From Schistocephalus solidus (Eukaryota; Platyhelminthes; Cestoda; Diphyllobothriidea; Diphyllobothriidae): a DNA stretch of 64,000 nucleotides. The stretch covers positions 1-64,000 of the forward strand of contig WEDG01003388.1 in assembly GCA_017591395.1 (NCBI GenBank), in the 5' to 3' direction. The position numbers were made by a program, and so were the translations under genes. Every line of letters starts with the position of its first letter. Positions within the stretch are counted from its first letter, which is position 1. The notes below the pieces were generated by a model, which saw only the letters and a program-made list of their open reading frames with translations, was not told where the DNA came from and did not search any database. This document shows positions 11,560 to 22,900 of this stretch, one piece after another.

Positions 11560-11800
11560 CGCTCCGTTATGCTTCAAGGCTTGATCTACAGCCCCGTAGG
11601 CAGTCGCACAGTGAGTAATCAGAGATGCAGAGAATGACTTCTGGCAAAGACAAGGAAGCCTTCAATCGCTATTTCTAACTTATTAGCCGTTATCAGTCAA
11701 CCATACACGACCCCAGATTTGCAAAATTTGAGGCTCGAACCCGCGCTTAGTTTGTTAGAATTCCACTGCTTTAACCACTGAGTCAGGGGCTCGTTGTCTT
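11560..11800 (-). repeat. tRNA-derived SINE copy
   Basis: On the reverse strand an A-box-like TGACTCAGTGG (11785-11775) and a B box GGTTCGAGCCT (11741-11731) lie 33 nt apart, as in a tRNA gene. The body that follows (GGCTAATAAGTTAGAAAT, a CTTGTCTTTG block, then TGCGACTGCCTACGGGG) matches the body of the SINE dimer at 46.7-47.3 kb. The acceptor stem does not pair, so this is a SINE and not a tRNA gene. Confidence 0.6.
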
Positions 11801-13888
11801 ATCGGTTGCGATAGGGCAAATTAACTAAGGTATAAAGAGCGCTCACCTATCGCGCTACGGTATCTATTCGTGCCAGCTATGACTCATTCGCGAAGATGCA
11901 ACAGGAGGCAGTCTCAAGTTTTTAAATTGGAGCATACCGTAAAGGTACGTTGGAAGCAATCGTGTAGCTGACAAAATAAGCCGTGCCCAAGATCTTTTTC
12001 TCCAGACCTGTCATTGCGAAAAAAACCGATCTGCTTAAAAGCAGTTGCTATGGTGTAACGGTATTTCCGTTATGCACGTAAGACCTCCAAACAACCAGGG
12101 TTCCTCGTTGGGCTTGAGTACGCTCAAAAACGGTGAGCACTTGACGTTCGGCTGTTCTGTTAGATACATTCATCGTTTTTTCCCCTGCAATCACGTCGGA
12201 CAATGCTGTGCCAGGAAAAAAAGATTCTTTCTGTATGCATGCCATAGCCAGTTAAAAAGCTCTTATAATCATTTAGTATTCTGTCAGTTGTTCTAGATGA
12301 AACTCATTTCTTCTGTTTCGCGCTTCTTCCAGGGTCTCGTTGTGATTAAGAATATTCGATGCATCCTCCCATTTATTTCCGTGCTGGTACGACTAGTCTA
12401 ACGGTACCACGCCATTGGAACCAATGAAGGGGTGGTTTCAGGTCACGTCTCTGAAGAAGCAGACGTTACGCCTCACCATCTATGGTCACATTTTGGCTTT
12501 ACAAAAGTTATCTTTAAGACGCACGCAACAACCAAAAGGCTGATTTACCATGTGTAGGACACACCACTTGTTGCTAACTTGTACTTATGGTGGCTGTGAT
12601 TATGCCGCAAATATGTCCCCGGTCGCCATATAATGACGCTGAGACATTGTCCTTTGTTTTTTAAACTGCTTGGGTAAAAATGAGCGTAAATTTTTTTAAG
12701 AAGCGTATACGCTAACTCACTGCCCAAACCAGCGCAATTTTGCCCTTCAGATGACCAGCCATGGCAACGTGGCCACGTCGTCGGCCGCAGAAAATCTCCC
12801 AATGGTTTATCGAATCGCACTTCCGGTATGTGTTTTGCGATTGTCTCAAATTTCTTTTTCCCTGCGCGTACTTTAGAATGTGAATTTATTTACAATTACC
12901 TTGTTTCTGACATGGGCCATAGTACCCAGCTTGTTGTTCGTTATTTGGTGCCGTTACTGTCCACAGGTTCTATGGGTTTTTTTACCCTGAAATGGCTTGA
13001 TACACATTCTGTGGAAATTGATGGAATTTTGTTTACGGAAACGTAAGGTTCTTCTGAAGCCGTCCATCATATCGCGTGCTGTAGAATTAAAAGTAGACGG
13101 GATAAGCAATGACCAGCGTTCTTATGCTGCGGATGCGAAAAAGGGGGTGGTGAACTGGAAAAACGTCCAGTCCCTTATCGACACCCGCTGGTTATTTTGA
13201 GTCGTCGGAGTAATGTACGAGTCTATTCCTTATTATTTATATCCTGATAGCGGCTCTTCTAATTCCTTCCTGTTCGTAAGGGTAGCTTTTCGATCAGATA
13301 GCAAGGTAGGTGCGGTTCCGAAAAGGTCATATGTCACCTCATAGAGCCACAAACGTTTATTCTCCACCCAGCCGAGGTGATCTCACGTGTCTTGAAGGAA
13401 CCTCAGAGCCGATGCGTCCTACTCCTCTCATCTCTTGCCTCTGCCCTTTCGGTGAAAGAATAACAATCGAGGTGGCGTTCAATAAGCGTCTTGCCTATCT
13501 CCACTTTCATGGCCGATAAATTTCTCTGATGACAGGCGTTGCAACCTGTGCCGAGTCTTGCTATCAGCGCGTGCTCTTACACAAATAGCACCTTACCAGC
13601 GATATTACCGGCACTGCCTTATTGGCCGTAGTTCTCAACATAATAAAGGGAGTTGTTGTGTTAAGAACTCTGCAATGCTTTGTGCAGCGTTGCTTCTCGG
13701 AATTTTAGTCGGTGGTTAGTTGATGGCAAAAACCGAGTCACGCGAAGCCTTGTGATACCGTCCCATATGGACTTTACATTATTTATTACATAAACTTGTA
13801 TTTTTATTTCTGCGCAACCTCGGATATACTCATTTTCTAACAAGTTACTTGATACCGCTAAATGTCACTTGTCACCTTTTGATGCAGG
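11801..13888. other. probable intron; weak tRNA-like boxes, no gene recognised
   Basis: This lies between two exons of the Gly/Arg/His-rich gene. Two A-box-like motifs (TGGTGTAACGG at 12051, TAGTCTAACGG at 12392) have only poor B-box partners and may be old SINE heads. Open frames up to 91 codons match nothing known. Confidence 0.35.
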
Positions 13889-14232
13889 TCCCAGGTCCTC
13901 TCTTCCATTCTCGGGGCCCGCGCCCGCACCGCATCACCATCAGCAACAGTCGCCATCGGGCGTGTTGACTAGTTCTCCGCCACCGCCTACTGACCGGGCA
14001 GCTCTGGTTAATCCAGCGCCTGCTGCTGCTATTGCTCCATTAGGTGGGGCGAAATCGATGGACGGAGCCGAGCCAGTATCATCGTCCGGCGTGTCAGCCC
14101 TGTCTGAAAGGCTGGTAGGGGTCGTTGCCCCTAAGCTCGCCACTGCTGCCGCCTATAAAGACAGGCTATCCCCATCAGAGTCCCAGGCCCAGCGGCCGAA
14201 CGGATCTTCGTCGTCAGCGGTCACTGTTGGTG
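13889..14232 (+). CDS. exon of the same protein, Pro/Ser/Ala/His-rich
   Basis: The acceptor TTGATGCAG ends at 13888 and a strong donor G|GTAAGT follows 14232. The exon reads GPRSSLPFSGPAPAPHHHQQ, then a long run of Pro, Ser, Ala and Gly with SALSERLVGVVAPKLATAA and SESQAQRPNGSSSSAVTVG. The composition resembles a disordered tail. Entry phase fits a previous exon ending in one extra base, as proposed for 10939-11191. The next exon after 14232 was not found; a MITE begins only 226 bases downstream, inside the next intron. Confidence 0.5.
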
Positions 14233-14458
14233 GTAAGTCGGTCCTTACTCACTTTTGATGCTGTCTCTTTCGATGCCTAACCCACAACGCGATTCTTTCG
14301 CTTACACTTGCCGACACATGTTCTTTATTTGTGTGTTTATCGCCTCATCCATTTCCACAGACCTTCAGTTCAGCGTCCTTTTCAATATTTCGTTCAATCA
14401 AGTTTAAATCCGTACCTCATGCGTAGGTTGCTATCAGCCCGTCCCACCATGCATCAAA

Positions 14459-14841
14459 TGGTAAGGATGCCTTGTATGGTCGCCTAAACAGGACACGGGA
14501 ATAGGAGCCGCCGACAATACATGTGGCTTTACGTCAAATCCCTGGGGATTTAGATTTAGGAGTAAGTTGGGTGGTAGGGCTAAGTTTAGGAGAGGTTTAA
14601 AATAGGGTTGAAGTCACAGTTAGGTTGGGGTCAGGAGTATGCTAAGGGTCGAGGTTTATGGGGGTGGGTAGGGTTATGATAAAGGTTAGAATTCAGTTTT
14701 ATTTTAGGGTTAGCGCCAAAGTTAAGGAACGAGAGTATTTACTCGTGCCGAGATTTATCTAAAAGCCACCCATTTTAAGTGGGCGGGTGGGTTCCTGTTC
14801 CCGTGTCCCTCTTTAGGCGGCCATACAAGGCATCCTTACCT
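14459..14841. mobile_element. MITE with ~50-bp TIRs and 6-bp TSD
   Basis: The ends are inverted copies of GGTAAGGATGCCTTGTATGG followed by CGCCTAAA, ACACGGGAA and AGGA blocks, about 50 bp with few mismatches. ATCAAA flanks both sides (14453-14458 and 14842-14847). The centre is a degenerate run of TTAGG/TAGGGT-type repeats. There is no coding capacity. Related sequences occur at 15113-15220, 56209-56415 and 57610-57760. Confidence 0.75.
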
Positions 14842-15112
14842 ATCAAACATTTCAATTTCGCTTGTGTTTTAAATTTCTATTTTTATTACGTTTGGTCTTT
14901 GGCTGATGAATTCTGGGGCGACGAAATTCATCGTATGACAGAATATCCCAGTGTCGCGTTTTTTTAGAACTGTACTTAGATATGCCCTTGTTCATGATGT
15001 CACTTGCAGGTAGCTAAACCATGCTATGCTTGTCGTTTACGCTCCTTTAAGACATTTACAAAACGAAATGCATTATTTATCACCCAGTCTCTCCGGCCCT
15101 TTGCCAATAATC

Positions 15113-15220
15113 AAGGCTAGACTCGGGAATAGAAACCCCCGTAATAGAGATAACCTTGCGCCAAATTCCAGGAAGGATGCCTTTTCCCGTGTCCTAAGTC
15201 TAAACTTGACCCCGACCACA
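15113..15220. repeat. fragment of the MITE family
   Basis: The blocks CTTGCGCCAAATTCCAGG and TTTTCCCGTGTCCTAA match one arm of the 56.2-kb MITE (CTTGCGCTAAATTCCGAG and CCCGTGTCCTAACC). Only one arm is recognisable. Confidence 0.5.
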
Positions 15221-18164
15221 ATCTCCCTAGAATTTAATACAAGATCGCGTGTATTAAATAGTATTCTGGTCTTATACCGTATATTTAATCCCGTTGCTCC
15301 GACTGAAAATGCCCTAACTTGGTATTTGGACATGTTTCGGAGTTTCTGTATTCCAGCCGGACACAGGTGATTGTTGCACAGGTAGATCCGTGACACAGGC
15401 ACAATAACAATTTGGACAATTTATCGTGGCTCTACAGAGGTCTTTGGCAAGCTCTTATTCCTCTACACCCCACGGCAGACCCTTTCTTACATTTCTTCTT
15501 CATGCGGATACGTTTGGCACGTTCAATCGTACTCCGAAACTCTAGTCGATATTACCTGTTCTTTCGTGAGACCTCTTCGTAAGCTCTTTCGGGCGAGTTG
15601 TTACTTCGCATGTTGTGAGGCTAGCCATCTGCCGCCAATACACCTTCGTAAATGCGCCCGCCCAATTCCTAGCCGTGCTTTCAATCTGTTCATCAGGCGC
15701 CTTTAAGTTGGAACCCTGTTGCCTAGATGATCGAACTATTGCTAGACAAATTGGATTAAGTGTTTACCTTCGACTGATATGACTGTTGCACCATCTTCCG
15801 CATCCTTCACCCTGGATGCTGTGACTGAGACTGTCATCCAAGTTTTTGCAAGAAGGTTCTAGTTGCCTGTGTTGCCTATGTCCGCCTCAACTTGTAACTA
15901 GCGGGTGTCATTTCAGTACCAGTTTCGACGTTGCACGTTCTAATTGAAGTGACTACGTCAACTGTAACAGTCGTTCGATTGGCGTTCGGTCGTTTGTATA
16001 TATGTCTGTCATGCATATTGTGTACTAACAAACAGACTCGCAGAACAATCAGAGCAACTGGTTATTCGTATCCATCAAACGTCCAAGAAGAATGATATGC
16101 AATCTCTGGAACAAGAATTCTATCTGCCTGACGTGTTGGGTTCTCGAACCCGTAATCAAAGTTAGCCACATGTAAGGGTGATGGACGCACAGGGTTGCAA
16201 TTTTTATAGGATGCGGTCGTGACCATGCGGATGAGCAAGCAATAATGCATCACTTACTACCGACGATGAATGCGGGACCTTCCAATTGTGGTGGATATGT
16301 GATCGCATGCCATTCATCATCCGTCTGTGACCGTCTCCGACGACGAGTTCGTGTGAGAATCGCAAATTTTACGTGGACATAATTCACACGGATGGAGACA
16401 GAGATTCAAGTTCCAGGTTGCTGTTGCAAAGAAGGTGAAGACGCAATCATTAGAACCGTATGTTTATTAGTATGAGCTTTTGGACCCATTAGAGACTGTG
16501 TTAGTATAATTACAGGTGAACATTTTTGTGGCCTAATAATAAGGGCTGGTTGGGGGTAGTAGTGTCTGTGATTTGACCGAGTTCGCGTTGCCTATCTCGG
16601 TGATCTCACGACCTGCTGATGGCGTGCATCCTTGACCAGGAAGCGGACCGTGCCGCTTGGCTGGGTTGGTGGAGCGCATGATAACAGAGGGGTGCATGGA
16701 CGCGTCTGTTGATAGAGTGGGTGTAGGACACCCAAGTTTCCCAATCGTCTTGTTGCCAGATCGCACCAATATGCACTGTCTCAAGAATTCCAACGCACGG
16801 CCTTCCTCCAGCGTGTGACGAGTGACTTCCGTCTGTGGGTCGCTCCTCCGAAAAGTCCGTTTGTGCTGGAGCATTTGCGAGGCAAGTCTTCGTCCTGTCA
16901 GGCCTGTATAATGACAGGGGTATAGTTCTTGTTTCAGTCATCGCACCTCCTTAACTGTCTCCTGGATGTTAAGTTTTAGCTTTTCTCCACACGATTCATT
17001 ACTTTTCGCCCCACTAACTTCGGATGAAATGGTGCTCGATTTGGAAGGTAATCTCCCTACTAAAACTGAAATTTTTGTGAGACATCATACTTGACTTTTT
17101 TCTCCTGACATCCTCCATTGATCCCAGCATTCTCTGTACACCCTCCCAAATGGTTCCCTTGGTGATTGATCTCACCAAACCGCCTGTCTACAGGGGAGAG
17201 GCCATGCTTAGCTTACTATGACAGCAGTGATCAAATAGCTCCACCGATTTGTCCACCATCCCTTTTCTTGACGGTTCTGAACTCCCTGCGACAGGCCAGT
17301 GATCCAGTCCCATCTATCCTCGCTAGTGATTTCAGGTTCTTTGACTTTCAGGAGACAGGCTGCCATTTGACTGCCCTCGCATCTGGGTGAAAAAACCTCT
17401 GACGTGTACAAACCAAAACCTGCCTAGTGGAAGTCACTGAGAGTTGTTTGTCTGGAGGTCGTGAAAGCACTCGAGCATAGCATTTCTTGGCGTTTCTGGG
17501 TCAATTCACCCATGAAGCCTTTACAAGCACGTCTGACCAAGCGCGAATCCTGGTAGTCTTCTCCAGTGATCTTAATATTATTGTGTAGATGAAGGCACTC
17601 CTCTTCAGAGCTGAAATCCATCACTAACCACTGAACAATGAGTTCGTTTTTCTGTCGTTTTTGGTCAGGTTAAGGCTTTAAAATAATAGCCAAAAGAGGC
17701 GTGGGTGTCACTGAACCTGGCTGTCTGACGGCGGCCAATAAGCCAGAAATGGCCATTTCAAGCCATCTGTGTCTTTATCGGGAGTCCCCCACCTGACTGC
17801 GCGACCGTCTAAGGGACTCAGATGAAACCCCAAAAGATCACCGGACGATCGGTGGGCACACTTACATCCACTGTTTATAAGGAGCTGAATACTTTGCGCA
17901 AAATTCAGCATATAACCCTAATCACATCTACTTGGTAGTTGCATTGGTCACTGGGCTTTTCGTGCCCTCGCAACGCCTTTGAGACTTGTCTCAAGGCTAT
18001 CTGATCAACTGTAACGGTGTACGAATTCCGATCGATCTACTGGCAGAAATCTGAGAGCTGAAATTTAGCTAACGTATTCTGTACACGGCACAGGTTTCCG
18101 CAAGTTGTCAACCTGCTTTTCTCAGAACAAAGTATGTGTGTTCGCTGTTTCAGTGTGTCTGACG
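15221..18164. other. no recognised gene; one SINE fragment
   Basis: At 17727-17790 there is a piece of the tRNA-SINE body (CCAATAAGCCAGAAATGGCC). Reverse-strand frames at 17411-17208 and 17624-17424 (67 and 66 codons, hydrophilic, with a GTAAGC at the end of the first) could be short exons, but no family is recognisable and the opposite strand is equally open. Two overlapping reverse frames at 16533-16941 are likewise unassigned. Confidence 0.35.
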
Positions 18165-18445
18165 AGTGCCCCGTAAACGGACCGCTTGGTAGATGCACTG
18201 GACCAACACGGACGCTAGATCAGGACATGGCAGGCGCTCTTGCCGAACATGGGGGGCGTCATGGCCTGCTGCACCACCTACCTGAGCCCAATCCCGGCTC
18301 CGGTCTTCTTGACCCTGTGTCAAGACTCAGGACACAGGCGGATGAGGAGAGAGAGTGCGGTACATGCAGCGCAAGTCACCGCATTTAATTTTGGCCTGCT
18401 GAAGTACGCGGTGGAGATCATCAAACTCGACGGTCAAAATGTAGT
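18165..18445 (+). repeat. SINE sharing the LINE 3' tail (diverged copy)
   Basis: The copy starts with GTGCCCCGTAAACGGACC, continues with GGTAGATGCACTGGACCAAC, and ends in a tail aligning to CGGTCTTCTTGAC, GCGCAAGTCACCG and ACGGTC blocks at the end of the nearby LINE (23.5-23.74 kb). Intact relatives at 42443-42813 and 44679-45043 are in the opposite orientation. Confidence 0.6.
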
Positions 18446-19064
18446 GTATGACGTGTCCATGTCAGCGATTGGCTGGCCGAGGTGTAGGGATACTAGTTAG
18501 GGGTAGCACCACGCAGATAACATTTGGTCGCTCCATTTGTCTCCTACAGGTGGTGAATGCTCCTGTGGCCGCCTCTAACTAGTACTCAACTCTCACCTGT
18601 GGCTCCTCGAAGTTGGGTTCTTCCCAGCGGCCACACCCCGGGCAACCGTTATGACCAGCGGACTAAACCAGGTGAGGGTCTCCGGTGTTCTGCGTGCCTC
18701 TACACCCGGTATATCTGTCTCCCGAAATTCCCACCTCTCCCTCTAAAAAAGTCCTACGGCGGGGGCGACAGCAACCCGTAGGCGGTCAGGGCTAACTTGG
18801 GTCGCTCTCCCACTAAAACAAAACCGTGACCCATAGTGGAGTTCGGCAGCCGTCTGGGATGTCCGAGCAGCCCTATTTAGGAACAGCACTGCTTGCCTCT
18901 TCGCGGAGTAAAAGGCTAGAATAGGTGCCCTAAAAAATGCTGGTTATCACGTCTTCTGCAGCCGGCCGTGGCTCGCAGATCGCAAAATACGTGGTCGTAA
19001 AACTCAAACAAACAACAATACCCCCAGTCCCCATCTCTCTCGTCATACCCTCCAGGCTTCTCGG

Positions 19065-19878
19065 GTGAGTCCACTCACACTAGCAGCCTGGAATAAATGT
19101 TCACTTTTAGACAATCCTAGGAGCAACCGGCCGGAACGGAGGACAACGCTAGTCGTCCGGGAACTGGCTCGCCACAAAGTGGACATTGCTGCTCTCAGCG
19201 AGACCCGATTCTCTGAGCAGGTTCAGCTGGAGGAGGTGGGTGCCGGCTACGCCTTCTTCTGGAGCGGCCGGCCACAGGCAGAACGACGTAACACTGTTGA
19301 CGTCTGCCCTGTCTGCCGCAGGGTATCAATGATCGCCTGATGAGCCTCCGTCTGCCTCTTCGGGGAGACCAGTTCGCCACCATCATAAGCACATACGCTC
19401 CCCCAATGACGAGCTCTGATGTGGCGAAGGAAAAATTCTACGAGGACCTGCACGCCCTGCTGGTGACTGTGCCGAAAGAGAACAAGTTAATTGTCCTTGG
19501 TGACTTCAACGCCCGCGTCGGGACGGAACACGCTGCCTGGCAGGGAGTGCTGGGTCCCCGCGGTCTCGGTAGCTATAACGATAACGGCCTCCTTCTTTTG
19601 TAAACGTGTGCGGAACACCATCTCCTGCTGACCAATACCTTCTTCCGACGTTGGGGAAGGCCACGTGGATACACCCTCGGTCGCGGCGCTGGCATCTGCT
19701 GGACTATGTTCTCGTCCGGAGGAGAGATCGAAGAAACGTGCTGGTAACCAAGGCGATTCGCGATGCCGATGGTTGGACAGATCACCGCCTTGTCATCTCC
19801 CAGATGAGGTTTCGACTGCAACCCCGACGAAGGCCCAAGGTAAGCGACCGCTAGGTAAGTTAAATACTCTTATGAAAT
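19065..19878 (+). pseudogene. APE endonuclease domain of zinc-finger LINE
   Basis: This domain would nick the target DNA to prime reverse transcription. The first frame (19065-19340) gives LTLAAWNKCSLLDNP and DIAALSETRFSEQ, the motif with a catalytic Glu. The frame then changes near 19300-19340, where part of the domain appears deleted. The 19340-19603 frame contains [14 protein letters not shown] (GDFN at 19499-19510). After another break, 19606-19854 reads HLLDYVLVRR and DGWTDHRLVISQMRF, whose DH pair is the C-terminal APE motif. At least three breaks make it inactive. Confidence 0.75.
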
Positions 19879-21700
19879 TTGTCTGCTCACTGTTTTGATT
19901 TCAGCAACCAAATAACCGAGAAACTGGAGGACCTGCATGTTCCAGATGATAATGCTACCGTAGAAACACGATGGTGTCAACTGCGAAATGTCATCCAGTC
20001 TTCCACCATTGAAGTCCTCGGACGCGAACGCCGTCACAACCAGGACTGGTTTGACGACAATGACGCCGACATCAGCAACTTACTCGCGGAGAAGAATTGA
20101 CTACACAAAGCCTACATGGACCTTCGGACTGACGCTACCAAAGCAGCCTTCTTCAGATGCCGGCTCCTTGTACAGCAACGGCTGCGGGAGATGCAGGATG
20201 CCTGGATGATCTGAAAGGCTGAGGAAATCCAGCGGTATGCGGACCGCAATGAAATGAAACTTTTTCAAAGCCGTCAAGGCCATCTACGGCCCGTGTATCA
20301 AGCGGACCACACCGCTGCTGAACTCTGACGGCACAACACTGCTGACAGAGAAATCGCAAATTCTGAAGCGCTGGGCCGAGCACTTTAGAAGTGTCCTTTT
20401 TTGCTCATCAGCCATTTCCGATGCTGCCATTAACCGGCTCCCTCAAGTGGACACGAACAATAACCTGGATCTGCCGCCTTCCCTACCAGAAACCATCCGG
20501 TCCGTGCAGCAGATTTCCAGCGATAAAGCACCGGGATCCGACGCAATCCCACTAGAAGTCTACAAGCATGGTGGTCCCCGGCTGATGGCAGAACTCACAA
20601 CACTCTTCCAAGGACAATTTCCTCAGGATTTCAAAGACGCGACTATCGTCCATCTCTACAAATGGAAGGGGAACCGGCAACTTTGTGATGATCACAGAGG
20701 CATCTCGTTGCTCAACATCGCCGGGAAGATCTACGCCCGTATACTTCTCAATCGTCTGAATGGTCACCTAGAGCAGGGTCTGCTCCCGGAAAGCCAATAT
20801 GGCTTCCGCCGACACTGCGGAACAACCGAAATGATCTTTGCCGCCCGCCAGCTACAAGAGAAGTGTCAGGAGATGCGAACTCACCTATACACTACCTTCG
20901 TGGTTCTAACGAAAGCCTTTGACATGGTGAATCGCGGTGTGGAAAACATGGTGTGGAAAGTCATGCAGAAATTTGGCTGTCCTGAGCGGTTCACACACAT
21001 GGTGCGTCAGCTTCATGATGGGAGGTCGGCGCGCGTCACTGATAACAGGACGGTATCCGAAGCATTCGCACTGACCAACGGAGTGAAGCAGGTCTGCGTA
21101 TTGGCTCCCACCCTGTTCAGTCTCATGTTCTCGGCTATGCTGATGGACACCTACCGTGATGAGCAGCCATTGATCCGCATCGCCTGCAGAACTGACGGGC
21201 ACCTTCTCAACAGTCGGCGTATGCAGGCTTCAACGCACGTGTCTACGACTACAGTCCATGACTTGCTCTTCGCGGACAACTGCGCCCTTAACACCGTGAC
21301 GGAGGAGGACATGCAAAAGGAGCATAGACCTCTTTGCCGCAGGCTGCGCCGATTTTGGATTAACAATCAGTACAGCAAAACGGTTGTCATGCACCAGCCG
21401 CCACCCAGCGCAGAATACAATGTTTCCCGAATCAATGTCAACGATGCTCAACTCAAAAACGTGGAAACCTTCGCTTATCTAGGAAGCACGCTGTCACGCA
21501 ACACCAGAATCGCTGACGAGGTTGCCCAACGGATATCAAAAACTAGTCAGGCCTTTGGCCGGCTGCAGACCTCCGTGTGGAATCGCCACGGTATTCACCT
21601 GAATACCAAACTGAAGATGAACAAGGCCGTCGTCTTGACGACACTCTTTTACAGAGCGGAGATCTGGACCGAACCAAGCCAGGAAGCTAAATCACTTTCA
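19879..21700 (+). pseudogene. reverse transcriptase of zinc-finger LINE, catalytic Asp lost
   Basis: The linker starts at 19879 and the RT proper is open from 20447. Visible motifs are SSDKAPGSDAIPLEVYKHGG, DDHRGISLLNIAGKIYARIL, YGFRRHCGTTEMIFAARQLQ, FVVLTKAFDMVNR (motif A), NGVKQVCVLAPTLFSLMFSA (motif B), LLFADNCALN (motif C) and FAYLGSTLSRNTRIADEVAQ. In motif A the catalytic Asp is Val (GTT at 20903-20905). In motif C the second Asp of the FADD box is Asn (AAC at 21278-21280). Past about 21670 the open frame drifts out of register, so the last 110 or so residues of the 519-codon frame are not real protein. The true frame resumes at 21795. Confidence 0.8.
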
Positions 21701-21794
21701 TCGCAGCTGCCTCCGCAGAATACTGAAGCTGAGATGGCAAGACAGGACCCCGGACACGGAAGTCATGGAGCGGACCTGAATCCTCAGCCACCTG

Positions 21795-22900
21795 GTGAGA
21801 ATGGACGACGAGCGACTACCCAAACGACTTTTCTACGGAGATGTCGCTACGGGTGCTCGCCGACAGGGAGGTCTAAAACGACGCTACACGGACACTTTGA
21901 AGAAATCGCTGAAGCAACTGCAAATCAACCTGGTTACCTGGGAGGACCTCGCCCAGGAGAGACCGGCATGGAGAAGATCCATGAAGACTGCTTCAGCAAT
22001 CTATGAGGCCAACCGAATCGCCGCCGCCAAGGCTAAAAGAGCGGCACGAAATTCACCAGCTCCCCGGACCAACATCGTCGATGCCCAGGCTCTGCCAACA
22101 TGCCCGCGCTGTCAACCTATCTTCCGCGCGCGGATCGGCCTGGACGGACAACTTCGGACGCAATGCACCAACAATCAGAAAATTCAAATTATCACGTCAA
22201 ATTCTGCCAACCCTCCTTCAGACTCCCCCACCCTCACTCCTGGCATCAATTCCATTATTCCCACCATCATAGAGACCACATCCCAATACTCGTCACCTGT
22301 TACCCCCACCACCGCCTTCGTCTTCACTACTACCGCCACCACCATCAGCGATGGGGACTCTCTCCTAAACTGTCCTCAATGCGACCGCGCATTCACCTCG
22401 CGCATCGGCCTGGTCAGTCACTTCCGAATCCATCCTACAGAGACTGGTGAACTAGTGCCTGGAGCACCAACACAGCAGAGATCGTCGCCTCCGCTGTCCT
22501 CGCGCATTGACTCATCGCATGGGCCTATTCGGTCGCATGCGCATCCATGACAGCGGAATTCACCGCAATGCCGACAACACCGATACATCGTGCACACCCT
22601 CCGCTGCTGCCATTCTTAGTGCCTCTGCCACCCCCACTACCATGAATGACATCTCCCAGCCTCTACCAATTTCTCCTGCCCACAATGCGCCCACAACTTC
22701 AAATCACGCATTGACCTGGTCGGTAACCTGTGAATCCATCGCACGGAGGCTGGTAAACCAGTGCCTGGGGCTCCGACATACAGTCGCCGCACGCTCACTC
22801 CCTACTGCTCCCGCACATTTTACACACCGCATGGGCCTTATTAGGACACATGCGCCTCCACGACAAACCTGCGGTAAACCACCGGAGGCTAAGCCACATC
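21795..22900 (+). pseudogene. post-RT domain and C2H2 zinc fingers of the LINE
   Basis: The frame from 21795 starts MRMDDERLPKRLFYGDVATG, the usual post-RT basic region, followed by AAKAKRAARNS. It then has a C2H2-like finger, CPRCQPIFRARIGLDGQLRT, whose first His position is altered, and a second with CPQCDRAFTSRIGLVSHFRI. After 22500 the finger array continues only in pieces (RMGLFGRMRIHDSG, then out-of-frame remnants). A better-preserved finger array of the same element is on the reverse strand at 29411-30058. The fingers probably bind nucleic acid; their exact role is not known to me. Confidence 0.7.

Noticed and set aside
12051..12445. tRNA genes at 12.05 and 12.39 kb
   Set aside because: A-box-like motifs are present, but B boxes are poor and no cloverleaf or acceptor stem could be formed. 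At best they are old SINE heads.
19838..19903. Apparent GT-AG intron in the LINE between endonuclease and RT
   Set aside because: The segment is coding in a frameshifted register (GKLNTLMKF and then SAHCFDFSNQITEKLEDL join the linker in two frames), and a similar segment is present in the 52.7-kb copy. A retrotransposed copy should also not carry an intron.
21670..22006. C-terminal 110 residues of the 519-codon RT frame as protein
   Set aside because: The sequence loses all LINE similarity after AEIWT, while another frame (from 21795) carries the expected post-RT motifs. It is an out-of-register extension.
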